Below, piece after piece: positions 1 to 5,119 of a DNA stretch of 11,916 bases. A program made the position numbers and the translations under genes. The stretch covers positions 1-11,916 of the forward strand of contig CAKSER010000044.1 in the NCBI GenBank assembly GCA_934447715.1, given 5' to 3'. Under the pieces are notes generated by a model. That model searched no databases, was not told the DNA's origin, and saw only the letters and a program-made list of their open reading frames with translations. Within the stretch, counting starts at the first letter, position 1. Each line of letters opens with the position of its first letter. This DNA comes from an uncultured Eubacteriales bacterium. GTDB lineage: Bacteria > Bacillota > Clostridia > Oscillospirales > CAG-272.

Positions 1-32
1 AAAAATCGATCCGGATTTCCGGATCGATTTTT
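1..32. terminator. Bidirectional intrinsic terminator
   Basis: This is a perfect 14-bp inverted repeat (1-14 pairs with 19-32) with a 4-base ATTT loop. The stem core is GATCCGG/CCGGATC, flanked by A5 on the left and T-rich sequence on the right. Read on the minus strand it lies 35 bases past the oxidoreductase stop codon and ends in a U tract, so it should end that transcript. Read on the plus strand it could also terminate a gene lying left of the window. The assignment rests on structure only. Confidence 0.85.
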
Positions 33-66
33 TATATGCCGTTTTGCGGCGCTTTTGATTATTTGA

Positions 67-1134
67 TTAGTCCTTCGGAATTCTTACCGACCTGCCGGTT
101 TCTGCGGACTCATAGATTGCGTCGATGATCTTCATGAGAACATATCCGTCCTCTGCAGGAGCTGCATTCGGCTTGAGACCGAGGCAGGTGTCGATGAAGC
201 TCTTTACCTCGCAGTCGAACATCTGACCGAAGTCTCTTGATTTATATTCCGGCTCGAGATTTGCAAAATGTCCGTCGCGAATTGTGAATTCCTCGAACTT
301 CGGGCTGAAGCTTACGCCGGATTTTGTTCCGAACACCTCAATGTTATAGCTTTCGTTTTCCTTGATGTTGAGGTTAAAGCTCATTTCTGCCTGAAGTGTA
401 AAGCCGTTATCGAATTTTACCATTGCGGTGGTAAAGTCCTCGACATTGAACGGGTGACCGTTGTTTACCTCGATCTCCCATGTCGATTCGACACCGGCAG
501 CTCTGTTCATTCCGAGGTTGTTGAAGGTCTTTCCGTATGCACTTACCGGCTGCGGGAGCCCTGCTATATATCTTGCAAGGTCGATTATATGTACTCCGAG
601 GTCGATGAGCGGACCGCCGCCGGAGAACGCCTTATCGCCGAACCAGCCGCCCGGGCAGCCGTCTCTGCGGATAAACTTGACCTTTGCATAGTACGGATCG
701 CCGAACTCACCGGATGCGATAAGGTTCTTTACCATCTCAGCCTCGGAGGAAAATCTGCGTACAAAGCCGATCTGAAGAACCTTTCCTGTCTCCTTCTGAA
801 CGTCGAGCATCTCCTTTGCTTCCTTTGCATTCAGCGCCATCGGCTTCTCGCAGAGAACGTTGCAGCCTGCGCGCATAGCGGCAATTGCTGCATTCTTATG
901 CTCGGAGTTCCAGGTTGTAACGCTTACACAGTCGAGGTGCTCCTTTTCGAGCATTTCGTTATAGTCTGTATACCAACGGTCAACTCCTCTTGTCTCTGCA
1001 TATTTCTTAACCTTTTCCTCATTGATATCGCAAACCGCTGCCACCTCTACTCTGTCCGGCTGAGCTCTGTAGCCAAGCATATGGAAATGGCTGATTCCTC
1101 CGGTTCCGATGATTCCGACTCTTAATTTTTCCAT
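67..1134 (-). CDS. Gfo/Idh/MocA family NAD(P)-dependent oxidoreductase
   Basis: This is a probable cytosolic NAD(P)-dependent dehydrogenase of the inositol/glucose-fructose oxidoreductase family, which usually acts on sugars, inositols or sugar derivatives. The 355 residues match the family length. The N-terminal Rossmann fold shows GIIGTGGI near residues 7-14 and an acidic residue ending strand 2 (VCDIN). The family CEKPMAL motif is at 95-101 with the expected catalytic lysine K97. A GGGPLIDLGVHIIDL block at 172-186 gives the Asp178/His182 pair expected in the C-terminal substrate domain. The ATG is preceded by a GAAAGGA-type ribosome binding site and, further up, a good sigma-A promoter. 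It is a single-gene unit with its own terminator. Nothing nearby indicates the substrate, so no gene name is given. The family call is secure; the reaction is unknown. Confidence 0.9.
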   Translation of the reverse strand: MEKLRVGIIGTGGISHFHMLGYRAQPDRVEVAAVCDINEEKVKKYAETRGVDRWYTDYNEMLEKEHLDCVSVTTWNSEHKNAAIAAMRAGCNVLCEKPMALNAKEAKEMLDVQKETGKVLQIGFVRRFSSEAEMVKNLIASGEFGDPYYAKVKFIRRDGCPGGWFGDKAFSGGGPLIDLGVHIIDLARYIAGLPQPVSAYGKTFNNLGMNRAAGVESTWEIEVNNGHPFNVEDFTTAMVKFDNGFTLQAEMSFNLNIKENESYNIEVFGTKSGVSFSPKFEEFTIRDGHFANLEPEYKSRDFGQMFDCEVKSFIDTCLGLKPNAAPAEDGYVLMKIIDAIYESAETGRSVRIPKD

Positions 1135-1194
1135 TTTAATATTTTCCTTTCGGTTATTTAAAAATCGAATTACCAGTCAATACTGACATAAAAC

Positions 1195-1223
1195 AGTATA
1201 GCACCAAAAAAAAGGAAAGTCAA
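1195..1223 (-). promoter_or_regulatory. Sigma-A promoter of the oxidoreductase gene
   Basis: On the minus strand, TTGACT (complement of 1218-1223) and TATACT (complement of 1195-1200) are separated by exactly 17 bases. The expected start is near 1188, giving a leader of about 55 bases before the ATG at 1134. The spacer carries an A/T run (A8 on the plus strand). The match to consensus and spacing is good; no operator was recognised. Confidence 0.75.
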
Positions 1224-1380
1224 TTGAATTTATCAAAGCGAATGTTAAAAAGTATACTGATTTTGTGATTTTTGCCGACATGTACTATGCGCTGCCATGA
1301 TTTGCACAGGTTTTTCGAAAGAAATCCGGAAAAGGCGTGCAGAAGTGGAGAGAAATGGGCAGCGCCAGGGAAACTCAGAC

Positions 1381-1550
1381 GGGAAGCAAGGGAGGAAAAT
1401 AAGGGTGGAGCAAGAAAGATCAAGCCGGGAGGAGCGAGGAAAGGCAAACGGAGAAATGTAAAGAAAAGATAAAGGTAAGGGTAAAGGGAAAAAGTAAAGA
1501 GAGGGACAAAGAGGACGGCAAAGAGAACAGAAGGCTGCAAAAGGCGTAAA
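1381..1550 (+). other. Polypurine tract
   Basis: By direct count, 144 of 170 bases on the plus strand are A or G (about 85%). The enrichment continues more weakly back to about 1321. The tract contains loose micro-repeats such as GGAGCAAGAAAG/GGAGCGAGGAAAG and several GTAAAG or GTAAGG units. It lies between the terminator of one minus-strand gene and the promoter of the next, so neither recognised transcript should cover it. Its function is unknown; it may be neutral low-complexity sequence. Confidence 0.6.
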
Positions 1551-1579
1551 AAAACCGATCGGCAATGCCGATCGGTTTT
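1551..1579 (-). terminator. Intrinsic terminator of the DUF2079 gene
   Basis: This is a perfect 13-bp stem (1551-1563 with 1567-1579) built on CCGATCGGC/GCCGATCGG with a 3-base loop. On the minus strand the stem runs into a U tract, from the A run at 1548-1554 on the plus strand. It lies 34 bases past the stop codon of the minus-strand membrane protein gene. Confidence 0.9.
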
Positions 1580-1613
1580 GGAATTTAGCTGTTTTAAATT
1601 AAGTCGGGTTTTG

Positions 1614-3410
1614 CTATTCTGCCGGGGTATAGGTTATGTTTCTGAACACCGCAACCAGTCCCGGTATATACTGCTCTCTTATCCATTTATCGCTTGAGGA
1701 ATACTCATCGAATCTTTCCTGTGCATTCTGCTGCTTCGGGTATCTTAGGTCGATTGCAACATAATCGGTGTAGTGTGTCGACTGGAGCTCGTATATCTCG
1801 TCGCGGTCGGCAACATGTGCGATAAGGAAGGTTGAGGCACGCAGGGATGCGTTTTTAGGTATTGTTTTCAGCACCTCGGTCATTTGGTCGCAGTCGGCTT
1901 TTTCTTCGATATACTGCGAAACATAACGGATTTTAAAGGCATCCTGCGACATGAACATCATAATCGATGAAATTGCCACGAGAATAGCGACCATCTTCCG
2001 CTTTTCAAACTTGATATCCGCGGCATTGAGTATCGTAAGATAGATAATGAACGCAAGCGGACCGAATACATACTGATAGTGTATCGAATACTGGTATTTA
2101 TAATTCGGCATGAGGTTTTCGACGATGAGGGGAAAGAGGAGAATGTATCTTGATACCTTCTTTGTCATCATCGGGACGAATGCAAGCGATGCGAACATTT
2201 CAAACAGGAAGACGACCTTGTCAGCGTTGAAAATGTTATCGATCAACATTGCAGGGTCGGCAAGGATATTCTTTGCAACCTCAAACATCGAGGTGCTTTC
2301 ACTTACCGTGTAGCTGCCGAATCTTGACGAGGTCATTGCGCCGAGGCCGAATTTCGAAAGGAGCCAGAGTGCAAGGCAGAAATATGCAACAGAGCTTATG
2401 AACATGATAATTCCGTGCTTGAACTTCTTGTGTCCGAGCATTATATACAGCGCAAAAAGCGCAATGTAAAGAGGTGCATCCTCCTTTACGAGCATGACCA
2501 AAACCATGAAAACGTACATAAGCACGGTATATCTCTTCTTGCCGTCCTGCAGCATCGACTCGAAGAAATAAAAGAGCCATAGAAGCAGCGGAATCAGGAA
2601 GCAGTTTTCATGAATGTCATAGAAGCATCCGCCGGCAAGTGCCGGGTGGAACGCATATGCAATGCAGAGCAGGGTCGTTACGGTATTTGAAACGCCCTTT
2701 CTTTTTGCTATAAGATATACGGGAATGATTCCGATGCCGACGATTACAGCCTGTCCTATCTGGAGGGTTATCGGGCTCGGGAAGATTGCATAGAAAGGGA
2801 GAAGCAGATACCAGATCGGAGAAATATGAACTCCGAAGTGCGACATTAAAACGTCTCTTTCGCTTGTGACAAGCGGCTGCAGCTTTGTTTTCATGTTGTG
2901 GAACATGTTTACAAACAGACCGAAGTCAAAGTTAGGCGAGGCGTAGCAAAGGTATCTTAATGTCATGGTTGTGCCGATAAATGCAATAATGAAAACACCG
3001 AAAACCGCTGTGATCGACACTGACGACCTTTTTGTCATGTCGACCTTAAGCGTAAAACCGTCCTTTTGAATAAGCTGGTAAAGGCAGATTGCAATTATAC
3101 CGATCATGAAGGTCGTGTAAAATGCGTCCCTGAAGCGGACTGCCGTTGATACCGTGTAGACGAGCACCGCGACCAGAAGCATAAACGAATCGAGCTTGTT
3201 AGAAAGAAACGCATTGATTACCGTTATTCCGGCAAAAAACGCGGCAGTACAGGCGAGAATCGTAAAAAGACCTATCTGGGTCGGAAACGAGGCACGGTCA
3301 AGTGCGCCGGGATATACATAAATAAAAAGGGTCGCCGAAAACAGCCATGATGCAAATAATCTTTGGATAACTTTTTCAAATATAAACGTTTTCTTTATTT
3401 TCTCAAGCAT
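1614..3410 (-). CDS. DUF2079-type polytopic membrane protein
   Basis: This is a 598-residue integral membrane protein with about ten or more hydrophobic segments over roughly residues 18-480. A mainly hydrophilic C-terminal domain follows (about 485-598). The pattern fits the DUF2079 family, whose members resemble GT-C glycosyltransferases in layout. Visible family-like blocks are FDFGLF at 161-166, SHFGVHISPIWYLLLPFYAIFP around 190-211, an FYDIHEN motif at 263-269 that could sit near an active site, and KEDAPL at 309-314 in a loop. The ATG is preceded by GAAAGGTCAG. It has its own promoter and terminator and is divergent from cmk. No glycan or cell-wall gene lies beside it, so a transferase role is inference only; the biochemical function is unknown. 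Confidence 0.8.
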   Translation of the reverse strand: MLEKIKKTFIFEKVIQRLFASWLFSATLFIYVYPGALDRASFPTQIGLFTILACTAAFFAGITVINAFLSNKLDSFMLLVAVLVYTVSTAVRFRDAFYTTFMIGIIAICLYQLIQKDGFTLKVDMTKRSSVSITAVFGVFIIAFIGTTMTLRYLCYASPNFDFGLFVNMFHNMKTKLQPLVTSERDVLMSHFGVHISPIWYLLLPFYAIFPSPITLQIGQAVIVGIGIIPVYLIAKRKGVSNTVTTLLCIAYAFHPALAGGCFYDIHENCFLIPLLLWLFYFFESMLQDGKKRYTVLMYVFMVLVMLVKEDAPLYIALFALYIMLGHKKFKHGIIMFISSVAYFCLALWLLSKFGLGAMTSSRFGSYTVSESTSMFEVAKNILADPAMLIDNIFNADKVVFLFEMFASLAFVPMMTKKVSRYILLFPLIVENLMPNYKYQYSIHYQYVFGPLAFIIYLTILNAADIKFEKRKMVAILVAISSIMMFMSQDAFKIRYVSQYIEEKADCDQMTEVLKTIPKNASLRASTFLIAHVADRDEIYELQSTHYTDYVAIDLRYPKQQNAQERFDEYSSSDKWIREQYIPGLVAVFRNITYTPAE

Positions 3411-3553
3411 AAAATCTGACCTTTCAAATCGTCTTTTGAATTTGCCGATTGACTTGCGGCTATTGTAAAAGCAAAAAAATTATCCGGTTTTTATCCGATG
3501 GCTTTTGAATAAAAGCTGTACTGACAAAAAATGGATACAAATAAAGCCATAGC

Positions 3554-3582
3554 ATTCTATCATATTTTACCGTTTTTTTCAA
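3554..3582 (-). promoter_or_regulatory. Sigma-A promoter of the DUF2079 gene
   Basis: On the minus strand, TTGAAA (complement of 3577-3582) and TAGAAT (complement of 3554-3559) have a 17-base spacer. The start is predicted near 3547. A TTTACC/GGTAAA inverted repeat spans the spacer and -35 and could be an operator, but this is unproven. Confidence 0.6.
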
Positions 3583-3686
3583 TAGGTAAATTCCTTTTTT
3601 GACATTTACGGCATTTATTTTCTTTTTTATTAACGGATTATTCAATTGATATTTTCAAAATGGCAAAGGAAAAAAACAAAAAACTC

Positions 3687-3715
3687 TTGCAATAATTTCT
3701 AAAATGAGGTATCAT
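3687..3715 (+). promoter_or_regulatory. Sigma-A promoter of the cmk operon
   Basis: TTGCAA (3687-3692) and TATCAT (3710-3715) are separated by 17 bases in an AT-rich context. The predicted start near 3722 leaves a leader of about 29 bases that contains the GGAGGT ribosome binding site at 3741-3746. No attenuator or riboswitch fits in so short a leader. Confidence 0.65.
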
Positions 3716-3750
3716 ATTTAAACTGTAGCCTTGTTCTTTCGGAGGTTTGT

Positions 3751-4428
3751 GTGATTAATATTTCAATAGACGGCCCTTCCGGCTCCGGCAAAAGCTTTCT
3801 TGCAAGGGAGATTGCCAAAAGGAAGGGATATATATATGTTGACACCGGAGCGCTGTACCGTGCGATCGGTCTTTATGCCAAAAGAAACGGTATAGAGCCG
3901 AGCGACGAAAAAAAGGTATGCGATATGCTTAAAAACATAAGCGTCCGGCTTGAATATTCAGATGACGGAAGACAGAGAGTTATTTTAAATTCAGAGGATG
4001 TAAGCGAAGAAATCCGCAAGCCGGAAATTTCGATGTATGCGTCGACTGTTTCCGCAATTCCGAAGGTCAGAGACTTTCTGCTTGAGCTGCAGAGAAGCAT
4101 TGCAAGGGAAAACAATGTCGTGATGGACGGCAGGGACATCGGAACGGTCATTCTGCCTGATGCAAAGGTGAAAATCTTCCTTTTTGCAAATGACGAGGTC
4201 AGGGCGAAAAGAAGATATCTTGAGCTTAAGGAAAAGGGAATCGAGACGACGGTCGAAGAGGTCTTAAGCGACATGAAAACAAGAGACCTAAACGATTCTA
4301 CAAGAAAAACCGCGCCGGCTGTTCCGGCAAAGGATGCATATATGCTCGACAATTCCGACCTTGACCGGGAGGGAACCGTGAAAAAGGCTCTTTCTCTGAT
4401 AGACGAAAGGCTCGGCGAAAATAAATAA
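3751..4428 (+). CDS. cmk: Cytidylate kinase
   Basis: It phosphorylates CMP and dCMP with ATP in the cytosol, recycling nucleotides from RNA turnover and lipid synthesis. The 225 residues match the bacterial short-form enzyme. The P-loop GPSGSGKS is at 8-15 and the DTGALYRA substrate-side motif at 31-38. MDGRDIGT sits at about 125-132, and the lid and C-terminal signature TRDLNDSTR at 177-185 is followed by an A.DAYMLDNS-like segment. The start is GTG, with GGAGGT five to six bases upstream and no better in-frame start. It is the first gene of the cmk-plsC-ispH::rpsA operon, an order common in Clostridia. Nothing unusual is seen. Confidence 0.95.
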   Translation: MINISIDGPSGSGKSFLAREIAKRKGYIYVDTGALYRAIGLYAKRNGIEPSDEKKVCDMLKNISVRLEYSDDGRQRVILNSEDVSEEIRKPEISMYASTVSAIPKVRDFLLELQRSIARENNVVMDGRDIGTVILPDAKVKIFLFANDEVRAKRRYLELKEKGIETTVEEVLSDMKTRDLNDSTRKTAPAVPAKDAYMLDNSDLDREGTVKKALSLIDERLGENK

Positions 4429-4459
4429 TTTTAATATCTGATGGGTATTGTTGACAGCC

Positions 4460-5119
4460 ATGAATAAAACATACGCGTTTTGGAAAAAGGTGCTTTCCGG
4501 ATTTGTTAAGTGGATTTATAATGTCAGAATTTTCGGCTCGGAAAACGAGCCGCAGGACGGCAGGCTGCTTATTTGCGCAAACCATCTGTCAAACAGCGAT
4601 GTTCTGATTATCGGCGAGAGCTTTAAAAGGCAATTACGTTTTCTTGCAAAGGCGGAGCTTTTCAGGGTGCCGATTTTAAGGTCGATAGTAAGAGCGCTCG
4701 GTGCAATTCCCGTAGACCGGAAAACGAGCGACGTCGCGGCGATAAAGCACTCGATAAAGATTCTTGAAAGCGGCGAGGTGCTTGCTGTCTTTCCGCAGGG
4801 GACAAGATGCCCGGGAAAAAATCCGAAGGATACCGACATCAAATTCGGAGTTGCCATGATGGCTGAACGCACAGAGGCGACGGTTCTTCCGGTATTTATC
4901 GAAACCGCAAGGTATAAAATCAGAATTTTCAGGCGTACAAATGTGCGCATAGGCAAGCCGATACCGATCGAGGAGCTGAAGGCTTCCGGAAATTCCTACA
5001 AGGAGCAGGCAAGCTACATCTTCTCAAAGATATGCGAGCTTGATCAGCTTGACAGGAGCGGAAGAGTATACGGATCTGACAAATTAGGCAGCGATAGCAA
5101 GGACGGCGGTGCTTTTTAA
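4460..5119 (+). CDS. plsC: 1-acyl-sn-glycerol-3-phosphate acyltransferase (PlsC family)
   Basis: It is predicted to transfer an acyl chain to lysophosphatidic acid at the membrane, making phosphatidic acid for phospholipids. With the ATG at 4460 it has 219 residues. The acyltransferase box NHLSNSD (41-47) has the HX4D catalytic pair His42/Asp47. GAIPVDR at 81-87 is the second motif. FPQGTR at 111-116 is the third, with Gln where Glu is the usual residue. VLPVF near 142-146 corresponds to the last conserved block. The start is uncertain: TTG codons at 4448 and 4451 are in frame, and a weak GATGGGT lies just before them, while no good ribosome binding site is placed for the ATG. The gene begins 31 bases after cmk and overlaps the next gene by one base (TAATG), suggesting translational coupling. 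Confidence 0.85.
   Translation: MNKTYAFWKKVLSGFVKWIYNVRIFGSENEPQDGRLLICANHLSNSDVLIIGESFKRQLRFLAKAELFRVPILRSIVRALGAIPVDRKTSDVAAIKHSIKILESGEVLAVFPQGTRCPGKNPKDTDIKFGVAMMAERTEATVLPVFIETARYKIRIFRRTNVRIGKPIPIEELKASGNSYKEQASYIFSKICELDQLDRSGRVYGSDKLGSDSKDGGAF

Larger units (their letters stand above)
1135..1613. other. Intergenic region, 479 bp, with promoter, polypurine tract and terminator
   Basis: From left to right it holds the ribosome binding site and promoter of the oxidoreductase (minus strand), an AT-rich stretch, a strongly purine-biased segment on the plus strand (densest at 1381-1550), and the terminator of the DUF2079 gene at 1551-1579. I see no convincing gene. The reading frames here are low-complexity by-products of the purine bias and lack ribosome binding sites. 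Confidence 0.75.
3411..3750. other. Divergent intergenic region, 340 bp, AT-rich
   Basis: It separates the minus-strand membrane protein gene from the plus-strand cmk operon and holds one promoter for each. The membrane protein leader would be about 137 bases. It includes small inverted repeats: GCTTTT/AAAAGC at about 3501-3516, and an imperfect ATCGG/CCGGAT hairpin followed by a T run on the minus strand. An inverted repeat TTTACC/GGTAAA (3566-3571, 3585-3590) lies over the minus-strand promoter spacer. A 61-codon minus-strand frame here looks spurious. Confidence 0.7.

Noticed and set aside
268..1125. 285-codon plus-strand frame antisense to the oxidoreductase
   Set aside because: The opposite strand is a clear Gfo/Idh/MocA protein with all motifs; this frame is cysteine-rich, resembles no family and has no ribosome binding site.
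1272..1472. 66-codon basic plus-strand frame rich in Lys, Arg and Gly
   Set aside because: Composition follows from the polypurine tract; TTG start with no ribosome binding site or promoter.
1220..1565. Two overlapping 106-codon minus-strand frames rich in Leu, Phe, Pro and Ser
   Set aside because: Products of the polypyrimidine strand, overlapping each other and covering a terminator and a promoter; no ribosome binding site, so not real membrane proteins.
3460..3645. 61-codon minus-strand frame between the DUF2079 gene and cmk
   Set aside because: It overlaps the likely DUF2079 promoter, is Lys/Leu-rich because of AT content, and resembles nothing.
4448..4459. TTG starts for plsC at 4448 or 4451
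   Set aside because: Both are possible, but family-like sequence begins at the ATG at 4460. The 4451 TTG has the better-placed weak ribosome binding site, so this is kept only as an uncertainty.
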